From: Candidatus Zixiibacteriota bacterium
GTDB taxonomy: Bacteria; Zixibacteria; MSB-5A5; GN15; FEB-12
Assembly (NCBI GenBank): GCA_040753875.1
Contig: JBFMDV010000023.1
Coordinates: 1-64,000 of the forward strand
Length of the DNA stretch: 64,000 nucleotides
Direction of reading: 5' to 3'
Shown one piece after another: positions 49,323 to 57,705 of the stretch (its first letter is position 1; every line of letters starts with the position of its first letter). Both the position numbers and the translations under genes were made by a program. The notes beneath the pieces were generated by a model that was not told the origin of the DNA, made no database searches, and worked only from the letters and a program-made list of their open reading frames with translations.

Positions 49323-51386
49323 ATGAAGGGTGGACGAACCACCCAATGTTGCTTACTAGCGAGGCAGGAATCGGTGCCATTGGTTGACTCGATTACAAAC
49401 GCGACAATCCGCGACTACACCATAGCCGAGCTTGAAGAGCGGGCGAACTACATGCGGGGGCTCAACGAGATAGCCCTCTGTTCCGCCGGCTCCGGCCATT
49501 CCGGGGGCACGCTCTCGGTCATGGATATTGCGGCGGCGTTGTATCTCAGGGTGGCTCGCCACAATCCCCGGGATCCGTTTTGGGGGGACCGTGACCGGAT
49601 CGTCTGGTCGGCAAATCATAAAGCGCCGGCGCTCTATGTGGCGCTCGCCGTTTCGGGCTATTTCCACGAAAAAGAGCTGATGAAACTCCGGATGCTGGGT
49701 TCCCCATTTCAGGGTCATCCGCACTGGCGTGATCTACCGGGCGTAGAAATCTCCGGCGGTTCGCTGGGGCAGGGGTTTTCCGTTGCGGTTGGATTTGCCC
49801 TCGCGGCCAAACTTGACGGCAAAGCGCATCGAGTGTTCGTCATTTCTACCGACGGCGAGCAGCAGGAGGGCTCGGTCTGGGAAGCGGCCATGAGCGCGTC
49901 ACACTACCATCTCGACAATCTGATCCTTATTATCGACTGCAACAGCCTTCAGATCGACGGCGCCGTCAAGGATGTTATGAATATCGAGCCCTTGGCAGCC
50001 AAGTATCAGGCGTTCGGATGGCATGTTGAAGAGATCGACGGGCACAACATGTCGCAGATTGTCGAAGCGCTGGAAACCGCCCGCAACAAGAACGGGACTG
50101 GCAGGCCGGTCGTTATCATATGCCACACGGTGAAGGGGAAGGGAGTCTCCTTCATGGAGAACGTTGTCGCCTGGCATGGGAAACCGCCGAACCGGCAACA
50201 GATAGACCAAATACTGGCTGAACTTCACCTTGCCGATTCGCTTCATGTCGAACGCCTTCTCGATTTTGGAAAGCAGTATCAACTTCTGGTAGAGAATGAG
50301 CTTGCCTCAGACCTTCCTGCATATTCCAGGGACTTCTGGTGGAATAGTTCGGACTACATGAAAGTGGAAATGGACCCCACCAGAATGGGATTCGGACGAG
50401 CACTCGATAAGTGCGGTGATAATGAGAGGATCGTCTGCCTCGGTGCCGACATCTCGGACTCGATCTGTATCAGCGATTTTTACAGGAATCACCCGGGACG
50501 AAAGCGACGTTTCATTTCCATCGGCGTTGCTGAGCAGAACGCGACGACCATAGCGGCCGGACTGGCCAAAGAAGGAAAACTGCCGGTGTTTGGCACATAC
50601 GGCGTCTTTGCGTCGGCGCGCAACCTTGACCAGGTACGAATTTCCGTCTGTTATGCCAATCTGAACGTTCTTATCGCCGGAGCACACGGCGGGATTTCGG
50701 TTGGTCCGGACGGCGCCACGCACCAGGAGCTTGAGGCATTGTTCCAAATGTGCGGACTCCCGAACATGCACGTGGGGGTGCCGTGCGACGCCATCGAAAC
50801 TGAAAAAATGACTAAGGCACTGTTGTTCGATATCGAGGGACCCAAGTACCTTCGGTTTGCCCGCGAAGCAACTCCGGTCATCACGCGACCGGATAGCCCG
50901 TTCCGCTTTGGCGAAGCGAATATCTATCGCTTCCGCAAAGAGACATCGCATTTTGTCGATGCTTTCGATCTGTACCTGTCGTCAGAGTATCAGGACGAAC
51001 ATGAAACGCTGACTATCATTGCCTGTGGACCGGAGGTGGCCGAGGCGCTGCGCGCAGCCTATATTCTCAAAACCGATCGGAACATCGAAACGCGTATCAT
51101 AAATGTGCATACGGTCAAACCGCTCGATCGTCACGCCATACTCAGAGCGGCAGGCGAGACTCAGGTGATTGTCACGGCCGAGGAGCATCAGGTGGGAGGC
51201 TTGGGCAACCAGATAGCTGCCGTTATCCTCGGGGAAAATTCATTGAGGACTAAGCCGCAATTCGGCATGATTGGCGTACAGGACCGCTTCGGTGAATCCG
51301 GCCAACCGTGGCAGTTGATCAAGCGCTTCGGTGTCGCGGCCGAGCATATCGCCCAGAAAGCAATTGAACTTTTGAGTATACAATAG
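49323..51386 (+). CDS. tkt: transketolase (full-length single chain)
   Basis: Up to 687 aa. Moves two-carbon ketol units between sugar phosphates, supplying erythrose 4-phosphate for the DAHP synthase encoded here. Thiamine diphosphate-binding domain I has SAGSGHSGGTLSVMDIAA, the GDGEQQEG-type motif STDGEQQEGSVWEAAM and NSLQIDG; the pyrimidine domain has ISIGVAEQNATTIAAGLA with the catalytic glutamate, and HGGISVGPDGATHQ; a C-terminal domain follows. It has the character of the split (N- and C-subunit) transketolases joined into one chain. The start is uncertain: a GTG at 49374 just after AGGAA would give 670 aa without the cysteine-rich N-tail. Confidence 0.9.
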   Translation: MKGGRTTQCCLLARQESVPLVDSITNATIRDYTIAELEERANYMRGLNEIALCSAGSGHSGGTLSVMDIAAALYLRVARHNPRDPFWGDRDRIVWSANHKAPALYVALAVSGYFHEKELMKLRMLGSPFQGHPHWRDLPGVEISGGSLGQGFSVAVGFALAAKLDGKAHRVFVISTDGEQQEGSVWEAAMSASHYHLDNLILIIDCNSLQIDGAVKDVMNIEPLAAKYQAFGWHVEEIDGHNMSQIVEALETARNKNGTGRPVVIICHTVKGKGVSFMENVVAWHGKPPNRQQIDQILAELHLADSLHVERLLDFGKQYQLLVENELASDLPAYSRDFWWNSSDYMKVEMDPTRMGFGRALDKCGDNERIVCLGADISDSICISDFYRNHPGRKRRFISIGVAEQNATTIAAGLAKEGKLPVFGTYGVFASARNLDQVRISVCYANLNVLIAGAHGGISVGPDGATHQELEALFQMCGLPNMHVGVPCDAIETEKMTKALLFDIEGPKYLRFAREATPVITRPDSPFRFGEANIYRFRKETSHFVDAFDLYLSSEYQDEHETLTIIACGPEVAEALRAAYILKTDRNIETRIINVHTVKPLDRHAILRAAGETQVIVTAEEHQVGGLGNQIAAVILGENSLRTKPQFGMIGVQDRFGESGQPWQLIKRFGVAAEHIAQKAIELLSIQ

Positions 51387-51397
51387 GGAACAGGTCC

Positions 51398-52570
51398 ATG
51401 AAATACACTGAACGGATCATGAAGCTTGAATCTGAGGGCGCCTATGTCGTGCTTGCCAAAGCCAAGGCGATGGAGCGCCAGGGGAAGTCGATCATTCACC
51501 TCCAGATTGGCGAACCGGATTTCGAAACCCCTCGGAACATCATTGATGCGGCCGTCAAAGCAATGCAAAGCGGTCAAACACATTACGCACCATCGGCGGG
51601 AATACCGGAAGCTCGCGAAGCAGCGGCAGAATACTTGAGCAAGACGCGCGGCATCAGTGTGAAGCCCGAGCAGGTAGTCGTCATGCCCGGAGCGAAGCCG
51701 TTCATATTCTGTGGGGTGATGTCGTTGGTCAACGAAGGAGATGAGGTGATCGTGCCGAACCCCGGCTATCCGCCGTATCGGGCGGTGGTTAAGTTCGTCG
51801 GTGGGAAGCCGGTCCCGGTCCGGTTGCGCGAGGAGAATGACTTTCGATTCAAAATCGACGAGTTTCGCAGGCTCATCACACCAAAGACACGAATGGTGAT
51901 TCTCAATTCTCCCTGCAATCCTACTGGCGGAGTACTGACCAGTGAGGACCTTGAGGCCATTTACGCCGAGGCAAAGAAACACGACTTCTGGATCCTGTCC
52001 GATGAGATCTACTCCCGAATGATTTACGAGGGGGAATTCCATTCCATTGCCTCGATCCCGGGCGCCATGGAGCGGACTATCTGTATCGACGGCATGTCAA
52101 AGACGTACGCCATGACCGGGTGGCGGCTTGGGTTTGCCGCGATGCCCGAAAAGCTGGCACAGTATTTCTTTACGCTGGCGATCAACAATTTCTCGACCAC
52201 GGCGACATTCTCGCAATGGGGCATGGTGGAAGGCCTTAGGGGTCCCCAGGGCGCTGTTGACAATATGATCTCGGAGTTTCGCCGTCGCCGCGAGGTCATT
52301 GTCGATGGGTTAAATGCCATTGAGGGGATCACCTGCAAGAAACCACAAGGGGCGTTCTATGTGTTCCCCAATATCACCGGAACCGCTCTGAAGTCACAGC
52401 AGTTTGCCGATATGATGCTGGAAGAGGCCGGTGTGGCGTGCCTTTCCGGCACCGCCTTCGGCGAGTACGGTGAGGGGTACATTCGGTTCTCATACGCTAA
52501 TTCAATTGAAAATATCAAAGAGGCGCTAGCGAGGATCAAACGGGTACTTGCGGGGGTGAAGCAGCACTGA
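51398..52570 (+). CDS. pyridoxal-phosphate aminotransferase, aspartate/aromatic aminotransferase family
   Basis: 390 aa, class I/II fold-type I. Schiff-base Lys235 in GMSKTYAMTGWRLGF, NSPCNPTGGVL for PLP, SDEIYSRMIYEG, and the C-terminal arginine region GYIRFSYANSIENIKEA. It may use aspartate, aromatic amino acids or alanine; enzymes of this kind often supply the last transamination of phenylalanine and tyrosine synthesis. It starts 11 bp after the transketolase stop with GGAACAGG upstream, so the two are probably one transcript. A strong intrinsic terminator follows. Confidence 0.88.
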   Translation: MKYTERIMKLESEGAYVVLAKAKAMERQGKSIIHLQIGEPDFETPRNIIDAAVKAMQSGQTHYAPSAGIPEAREAAAEYLSKTRGISVKPEQVVVMPGAKPFIFCGVMSLVNEGDEVIVPNPGYPPYRAVVKFVGGKPVPVRLREENDFRFKIDEFRRLITPKTRMVILNSPCNPTGGVLTSEDLEAIYAEAKKHDFWILSDEIYSRMIYEGEFHSIASIPGAMERTICIDGMSKTYAMTGWRLGFAAMPEKLAQYFFTLAINNFSTTATFSQWGMVEGLRGPQGAVDNMISEFRRRREVIVDGLNAIEGITCKKPQGAFYVFPNITGTALKSQQFADMMLEEAGVACLSGTAFGEYGEGYIRFSYANSIENIKEALARIKRVLAGVKQH

Positions 52571-52596
52571 ACGCCATACGCAGATTGGGCTTTCAA

Positions 52597-52631
52597 GGCC
52601 GGGCGCCAGTGCCCGGCCGTTTCCTTTTTTG
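52597..52631 (+). terminator. intrinsic terminator after the aminotransferase gene
   Basis: GGCCGGGC (52597-52604) and GCCCGGCC (52611-52618) make an 8-bp GC stem around a 6-nt loop, followed by GTTTCC and a run of T residues. Confidence 0.9.
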
Positions 52632-52667
52632 TTGCCGCTTTGACCAACAGTTCCTAAGATAGACTTT

Positions 52668-53459
52668 ATGAAATATGCCTACGTAACGACCAACCTGATC
52701 GACCTATGGGCCGAGCCGCGCTACAATTCCGAGCGTGCCAGCCAGCTTCTGTTTGCCGAATTGGTGACCTGGGCGGACGAGCAGGATGGCTTCGCGCGGG
52801 TACGGCAGGTTGACGGCTACACCGGTTGGGTGGATGCTCGTTTCCTTCAGGGAATCGACTGCGAGGCGTACGAGAAGTACGGGAGGGCAGCGACCTGGGT
52901 TGTCTCGGCAGTGCAAACGCCAATAATGGGCGTACGGAAGGGCGTTCCAATGGCGCCGCATTATCTCTACCATGGTACGAGAATTCTCATCAAACGCTCG
53001 CGGTCCCTGTGGTCGAAAGGCCTTTTGCCGGATGAAGCGGTGTTTCTCGTGAAGTCGACGGCTGTAGCACCTTCGCCGGTCAAATCTGTTGGTCTCGTAG
53101 CAAAGATCGTTAGAGAGTCACACAAATTCCTTGGTGTCCCGTACCTGTGGGGCGGTGTCAGCCCCGCCGGATTCGACTGTTCTGGATTTGTGCGTGCAGT
53201 GTTCGGTCGATTCGGAGTCTACCTCCCGCGCGACACCAAGGACCAGATCAACGCCGGCTCACCGGTGACTCGCGACGAAGTCAGGGCAGGCGACCTCCTC
53301 TTTTTCAAACGCCACGTGGGAATTGCCCTCGACAATAAGCGTCTGATCCACGCCTCACTCGCGGGCGGCGGCGTGCGGATCAATTCCCTCGATGCGAATG
53401 ACCCGGACTATCGCGCCGACCTGGGTCGGGATTTCAACCAGGCACGGAGAGTCCTGTAA
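52668..53459 (+). CDS. SH3b / NlpC-P60 cell-wall peptidase, YkfC-like
   Basis: 263 aa: two bacterial SH3-like segments (about 1-65 and 75-130), then an NlpC/P60 domain with Cys171 (GFDCSGFVRAVF), His216 (RHVGIAL) and His228 (LIHASL). It resembles YkfC, the gamma-D-glutamyl-L-diamino acid endopeptidase that trims muropeptides. No signal peptide is visible, so it should act in the cytoplasm, as YkfC does. The stop overlaps by one base with the next ATG of a dipeptide epimerase, which is the expected recycling partner. Confidence 0.85.
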   Translation: MKYAYVTTNLIDLWAEPRYNSERASQLLFAELVTWADEQDGFARVRQVDGYTGWVDARFLQGIDCEAYEKYGRAATWVVSAVQTPIMGVRKGVPMAPHYLYHGTRILIKRSRSLWSKGLLPDEAVFLVKSTAVAPSPVKSVGLVAKIVRESHKFLGVPYLWGGVSPAGFDCSGFVRAVFGRFGVYLPRDTKDQINAGSPVTRDEVRAGDLLFFKRHVGIALDNKRLIHASLAGGGVRINSLDANDPDYRADLGRDFNQARRVL

Positions 53460-54487
53460 TGGAAATCAACGTCGCCCGAGTGGCGCTGCCACTGAAGAAG
53501 CGATTTGCCGTTGCGAAGGGTTCGGCAGAGGTCAAGACCAACGTTCTCACGATCCTTAACAACCGGTACAGCGGCGAAGCTTCCGGCTCAGTCTACTACG
53601 GCCCCCCGGTTGAGTTGATCGAGGTCGATATCCGTAAGGGTATCGAGTTTATCAAATGGCTGCCGCGTATCGATGTCTCCACCCTGAATTCAATCACGTG
53701 TCTCGACATTTTGCCAATCGCCCGTTCCGCCTTGATGGGGATGGTACTTAATGCGATATCGGGAGAAAGCGGACGATACCCTTGGGAAATTCTGGGGCTC
53801 GGCACGCCGGTTGGCATACGAAGTTCCCTGACGATCGGCATCGACACACACGAAGTCATGAAGAAGGCCATTCTCGAAAGCCCGCATGCCATCATCAAGT
53901 TGAAGTTGGGTCATGAACAGGACTGTGAACTGCTCGACGTCATCAAGGCTGTGACCGACAAAGAGATTCGGGTTGATGCCAACGGCGGTTGGACGTGCGC
54001 GAAGGCCGAAGAAATGATCTACTATCTGGGAAAGGCCGGTGTGACGATCGTGGAACAGCCGACCGAGCCGGAGTATTCGTCGGAATGGCCGCATTTGAAA
54101 AAAGCCTCACCGTCAGTCGAGCTGATAATCGATGAAGGACTGAATCGACTTGAAGACTACGATCAGTTCAAGGACTCCATCGATGGCGTCAATATCAAGA
54201 TGGAAAAGTGCGGCGGGATTCTGGAAGGTATCAGGATTGCCCGCCAGGCCAGAACCGACAAGAAGAAGGTAATGCTCGGCTGCATGGTGGAATCATCGAT
54301 AGGGATTGCCCAGTCGGTGTACATGTCGTCGCTCGCGGACTATTGCGATCTCGATGGCCCACTCCTTCTTGAGAACGATATCGCCAGCGGCATCGTGTAT
54401 CAACGTGAGTATATCAAAGTGGATCGCGAAATCATCGGCGGACCAAAACTCAAACGCGACCTGTTTGACAAATATGTCCAGACATAG
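53459..54487 (+). CDS. dipeptide (L-Ala-D/L-Glu) epimerase, enolase superfamily
   Basis: 342 aa, muconate-lactonising subgroup. Converts L-Ala-D-Glu from recycled murein into L-Ala-L-Glu that peptidases can use. Catalytic lysine in IKLKLG (147, 149), metal ligands Asp173 (RVDANGGW), Glu199 (VEQP) and Asp225 (IIDEG), second catalytic lysine Lys247 in VNIKMEKCGG, and the DLDGP dipeptide-binding DxD near the C-terminus, a sign of this specificity. Overlaps the upstream peptidase and downstream amidase genes. Specificity for Ala-Glu is inferred from context and the DxD; other dipeptides are possible. Confidence 0.88.
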   Translation: MEINVARVALPLKKRFAVAKGSAEVKTNVLTILNNRYSGEASGSVYYGPPVELIEVDIRKGIEFIKWLPRIDVSTLNSITCLDILPIARSALMGMVLNAISGESGRYPWEILGLGTPVGIRSSLTIGIDTHEVMKKAILESPHAIIKLKLGHEQDCELLDVIKAVTDKEIRVDANGGWTCAKAEEMIYYLGKAGVTIVEQPTEPEYSSEWPHLKKASPSVELIIDEGLNRLEDYDQFKDSIDGVNIKMEKCGGILEGIRIARQARTDKKKVMLGCMVESSIGIAQSVYMSSLADYCDLDGPLLLENDIASGIVYQREYIKVDREIIGGPKLKRDLFDKYVQT

Positions 54488-56354
54488 CCGTTATAAGATT
54501 ATCACATCATCGGTAGTTCTTGTGGTCGCTCAGCTCTTAGCCGGGCGGTTAATGGCTGAGCCGCAGGCCATCACGATCATCTATCCGAAACCGGACCAGA
54601 CCGTGGCGGCGGTCGATTCGACGTTTATCCTCGGGCATCTGCCAGAATCTATGCTGGAACAGATCAAAGAGATCGGCCTTCTGGTGAATGGAATCGCCAC
54701 GCCAGTCCATCCTGACGGCGGCTTTATCGCATACGTGCTGCTACAGCCGGGGGATTTTGTTTTCCAGGTAGAGGCATTCCACAAGAAAGACCTTGCCGGC
54801 AAAAAGCGCCCGACCGGCCAGCCGCTTGCATTTGGCTCTGTTATCGTCAAAGTCCTCAAGCCGCTCAGATCGTTGCCGATGGACACACTTCAAATTGCCG
54901 GCGAATATGCTGCTCCGAAAGGTGACCTTGCGCTATCAACTGGGGATCGACTGGAAGTGGGGTTCCACGGCACTCCCGGTGGGATCGCCTGGTTCTCGAT
55001 ACCCAAGGTTGTCGATTCGGTGCCGATGGCTGAACGAGAGCCGCAAATCCAGCCATACTGGGGCGAGGCCCTCTTTGGTGCCGGCGCGGTCCCTGAATCG
55101 CTGCTCGTGCGCGGCATTTATTCCGGACATTATGACATACCATGTTCGGTGAGCACTGATGCAGGCCGCATTATATATCATCTGGCGTCGTCACGAAAGG
55201 GCCAGGCTGCCGTTACGGGCGAGAGCGATTATAAAATATCCCTCAACAGCAAGCAGTTTCCTGTTACAGTACGTTTTGTCGATTCCATTACCACCGTTCG
55301 GTTGGAACCTTCACAAGGATACTTCGCTATTTTTCAACCCAAAGGGGTAGAGGCGCTGGCCGTAGGAGCGGAGGGGGATTGGTATCGCCTGCAATTTTCA
55401 GGAGTATGCCACGGTTGGGTTGAGAAGAAAGCCGTAGAGCTTTTGCCTCAAGGAATTTTGCCGCCACACTCCTATGTGCGGTCGGTCAGGACATTCGGCT
55501 TTCCGGATAGTGTCGTGATTGAGTTCCCCTTGTCCGGTGTCCATCCGTTTCGCGTGATAGAGGATGATCTGAGAACGCTCCGTGTCCAGTTGTTCGGCGT
55601 GACCTCCAACACCGACTGGATTCGTTATGACTTCGCCGATACGCTCATTGACATTGCGACCTGGTCACAGCCGGACGACGGCCTGTATGAGTTCTGTATT
55701 AAACTCACCCAGGATTTGTGGGGATACGATTGCTACTATCGCGGTAACACGTTCTGCCTGGAACTCCGAAAGCCACCTGCAGATCTCGAAACTTTGCGCG
55801 GAAAGCGTATTGTGCTGGATCCGGGTCACTCCAAGGACCCGGGCGCAACCGGGCCGACAGCTTATACTGAAGCAGAAGCAAACCTAGCCTTGGCAAAAGT
55901 AGTCAGGGATGTCCTGGTAGCGCACGGGGCGACCGTAGTGCTAACGCGCGATGACGACAGAAATCTGCCTTTGGCTGATCGGCCGGTGGTAGCTAAAGCG
56001 AACCACGCCGACATCTTCGTCTCCATTCACAACAACGCGCTTCCCGATGGCGTGAATCCGTTCGTCAACAATGGCGTCTCCACCTATTACTATCATCCGC
56101 ATTCCATCGATCTGGCCAGAGCTGTCCAACAGGAGATGATCAAGGTCACCGGGCTTCGAGATTACGGGCTCTATCACGGCAACCTGGCAGTGAACCGGCC
56201 AACTCAATACCCTGCTATCCTCGTCGAATGTGCGTTCATCATTCTGCCGGAACAGGAGGCGCTGCTCAAGACGGACAAATACCGGCGAGCGGTAGCGCGT
56301 GGGATCACCGACGGCATCGAAGCTTTCTTGAAGGGGTATGGCAATGGGCGATGA
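54474..56354 (+). CDS. N-acetylmuramoyl-L-alanine amidase (Amidase_3), exported
   Basis: 626 aa from ATG 54474 (14 bp inside the epimerase gene); upstream in-frame codons overlap the epimerase gene and are not part. Signal peptide about 1-26 (ending LMA). A long N-terminal beta-rich region (about 30-440) resembling AMIN/SH3-like wall-binding domains precedes the zinc amidase domain: IVLDPGHSKDPGA (His), TEAEANLALAKV (Glu), VSIHNNALPDG (His) and ILVECAFIILPEQEALL (catalytic Glu). It cuts the amide between murein glycan and peptide outside the cytoplasm, releasing peptides for the two preceding gene products. The long N-terminal part is unusual. Confidence 0.9.
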   Translation: MSRHSRYKIITSSVVLVVAQLLAGRLMAEPQAITIIYPKPDQTVAAVDSTFILGHLPESMLEQIKEIGLLVNGIATPVHPDGGFIAYVLLQPGDFVFQVEAFHKKDLAGKKRPTGQPLAFGSVIVKVLKPLRSLPMDTLQIAGEYAAPKGDLALSTGDRLEVGFHGTPGGIAWFSIPKVVDSVPMAEREPQIQPYWGEALFGAGAVPESLLVRGIYSGHYDIPCSVSTDAGRIIYHLASSRKGQAAVTGESDYKISLNSKQFPVTVRFVDSITTVRLEPSQGYFAIFQPKGVEALAVGAEGDWYRLQFSGVCHGWVEKKAVELLPQGILPPHSYVRSVRTFGFPDSVVIEFPLSGVHPFRVIEDDLRTLRVQLFGVTSNTDWIRYDFADTLIDIATWSQPDDGLYEFCIKLTQDLWGYDCYYRGNTFCLELRKPPADLETLRGKRIVLDPGHSKDPGATGPTAYTEAEANLALAKVVRDVLVAHGATVVLTRDDDRNLPLADRPVVAKANHADIFVSIHNNALPDGVNPFVNNGVSTYYYHPHSIDLARAVQQEMIKVTGLRDYGLYHGNLAVNRPTQYPAILVECAFIILPEQEALLKTDKYRRAVARGITDGIEAFLKGYGNGR

Positions 56355-56595
56355 ACAAGGCGGAGCACCAAAGCCGACCCAGCCGTACTGGCTGGTGTAT
56401 CTCGCAGCTCTTCTATCCGGCTTGTTGATGCTCGCTCAGGCAATGCACTATTATCCCGCCACCAAGATCACCGCCAAACTTGGAGTAGCGTTGATTTATT
56501 CTGCGATTGCTCTGTTTATCGGTAACGGCCGCCCGGCCGGCTTCATCGCTACGACGATCATCTGGGTGGCAGTGATAGTCAGTCTTCTGGTCTAA
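56344..56595 (+). CDS. small membrane protein, three predicted helices
   Basis: 83 aa, unrecognised. Hydrophobic segments WLVYLAALLSGLLMLAQAM, KLGVALIYSAIALFIG and AGFIATTIIWVAVIVSLLV. ATG 56344 is 7 nt after GGGG and is preferred to an in-frame ATG at 56338. It starts 11 bp inside the amidase gene, in a second frame, so is coupled to it. Last gene of the muropeptide group; function unknown. Confidence 0.65.
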   Translation: MGDEQGGAPKPTQPYWLVYLAALLSGLLMLAQAMHYYPATKITAKLGVALIYSAIALFIGNGRPAGFIATTIIWVAVIVSLLV

Positions 56596-56618
56596 AATCG
56601 AGAACTTTTGTCAAAGCC

Positions 56619-56650
56619 AAGGCCCGGTGCCAGTGTCGGCATCGGGCCTT
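56619..56650. terminator. hairpin between convergent genes, possible bidirectional terminator
   Basis: AAGGCCCGGTGCC (56619-56631) pairs with GGCATCGGGCCTT (56638-56650), one mismatch, loop AGTGTC. No T-run on either side, so termination would be weak or factor-aided. Lies between the + strand membrane gene and the minus-strand gene ending at 56678. Confidence 0.5.
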
Positions 56651-56677
56651 TGAATTAGCTGCCGCAATCGAGGCTGC

Positions 56678-57316
56678 TTACTTCGGCTTTGGTCCCTTGT
56701 TGCGGTCGGCAAAATTCCGGGCTTTGGGTGCATCGGATTTCTTCTTCGACTCCGCCACATACTGGATCGTCTCGTCATGCAGCAGCACATAGCTCCTGGA
56801 CTTCGCGCGCAGAGCGATAACATCGTCAGGCGACGCGTGGCAGTGATTCGAAATGAAGCGCAGGTTTACCAGGTTGACGATATCGTCGTCGTCGAGTACA
56901 ACTTTCTTCCACTCAGATTTCGACCGCTTCTTGAAATGGCCATATGCCTTACCGAACGGCGGCCCCGGATCCGTTTTAACCGGTACGTAAAAGATCGCCG
57001 GGCTAAGTTGGAACAGCAGGGTAATGTCCAGGTAGGACTTGCCTGCCTTCCGCAGATCGATGACCGCTTGCGGAGTAACGCCAGCCCGTTGCGATAGGTA
57101 GAAAATGACTGCCAGTTCTTCGTCCGAGATCTTCTGCTCCCGGACTGCAACAACTTCCCGCTCCGGCATTTTGAAATAATCGCTTATGGCCAGATGGAAC
57201 GACTTTAAGTGCCCGTCACTGATCGACAGTCCGGCAGAAATATCGGCCGACTGACCGGACGCCGGTACCAGCAGCAAAAACGCCGCTACCGCCGCCAACA
57301 ATGCTGTCTTGCGCAT
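56678..57316 (-). CDS. exported protein of unknown function
   Basis: 212 aa from ATG 57316 (an upstream ATG would add a non-signal 26-residue tail). GGGAG lies 7 nt before the ATG and a perfect TATAAT is about 65 bp upstream. Signal peptide about 1-23 (ending ASG-QSA). The mature chain has a helical region HLAISDYFKMPEREVVAVREQKISDEELAVIFYLSQRAGV with an acidic turn, repeated once as DDDDIVNLVNLRFISNHCHASPDDVIALRAKSRSY, and a lysine-rich tail. The two related segments suggest an internal duplication. No family recognised. Confidence 0.65.
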   Translation of the reverse strand: MRKTALLAAVAAFLLLVPASGQSADISAGLSISDGHLKSFHLAISDYFKMPEREVVAVREQKISDEELAVIFYLSQRAGVTPQAVIDLRKAGKSYLDITLLFQLSPAIFYVPVKTDPGPPFGKAYGHFKKRSKSEWKKVVLDDDDIVNLVNLRFISNHCHASPDDVIALRAKSRSYVLLHDETIQYVAESKKKSDAPKARNFADRNKGPKPK

Positions 57317-57380
57317 ATTGGCTCCCTTCGTGAACTCACTGTCCTTATTATCGGCTCCTATCGTTGGGTAGTTAAAACAT

Positions 57381-57386
57381 ATTATA
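57381..57386 (-). promoter_or_regulatory. -10 box of the gene at 56678-57316
   Basis: Perfect TATAAT on the minus strand; no good -35 is visible 16-18 bp further up. Gives a leader of about 58 nt. Confidence 0.4.
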
Positions 57387-57535
57387 CAGACCAACTCGGA
57401 TCCGGACTCCTTTCAAAACCAGTTGAATAGAAACACGTGTCAGAACGTGAATGGAATACTTGAGAATAGAGGCGTACTGCACTGTGGCGCAGCTGGATAG
57501 CTCATACAACGTATCATCAGAACAGCAAATAAGTC

Positions 57536-57564
57536 TTGACAAGATAGGTGCCAGTATCTATTTT
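57536..57564 (+). promoter_or_regulatory. consensus-like promoter in the 57.5-kb gap
   Basis: TTGACA (57536-57541), 17-bp spacer, TATTTT (57559-57564). No coding sequence follows; the only + strand target is the hairpin-rich stretch to 57690. Confidence 0.45.
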
Positions 57565-57570
57565 GAAATT

Positions 57571-57695
57571 AGAAGGTCTGGCCCAATGGGCATTAAACCG
57601 AGCCCGCCACGAAGTGTGGCATTCACGGCCGGACGTTCGACTACAATCTTCAAAGGTTTGAAACCCCTCGGCATCGGCCGAGGGGATTTTATATC
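57571..57695 (+). ncRNA. candidate small RNA, about 120 nt, undescribed
   Basis: Predicted start about 7 nt after the -10 box. Three hairpins are visible: GCCC-AAT-GGGC, GCCAC-GAAGT-GTGGC, and the terminator stem CCCCTCGGC...GCCGAGGGG running into ATTTTATAT. No match to tmRNA, 6S, SRP or RNase P RNA is seen by eye. The same terminator hairpin is placed to serve hemY on the other strand, so this transcript may not exist. Confidence 0.25.
57664..57690. terminator. bidirectional terminator hairpin downstream of hemY
   Basis: CCCCTCGGC (57664-57672) and GCCGAGGGG (57677-57685) pair around a short ATCG loop; T-run ATTTTATAT on the + side, GGTTTCAAA on the minus side. It lies about 20 bp past the hemY stop at 57706. 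Confidence 0.75.
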
Positions 57696-57705
57696 AGGTA
57701 GTCTG

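Larger units (their letters stand above)
57317..57705. other. 389-bp gene-free intergenic region
   Basis: No convincing coding sequence; open frames here have no ribosome site and run into the haem gene on the wrong strand. It holds the -10 box of the minus-strand gene at 57381, an 18-bp stretch matching a tRNA D-arm at 57484, a consensus promoter at 57536, three hairpins and a strong terminator hairpin at 57664. Confidence 0.6.

Noticed and set aside
49323-51386. 1-deoxy-xylulose-5-phosphate synthase
   Set aside because: Motifs and domain order (GHSGG, DGEQQEG, AEQNA) match transketolase.
57484-57560. complete tRNA gene starting near 57477
   Set aside because: Only the D-arm matches; no pairing anticodon or T stem can be made.
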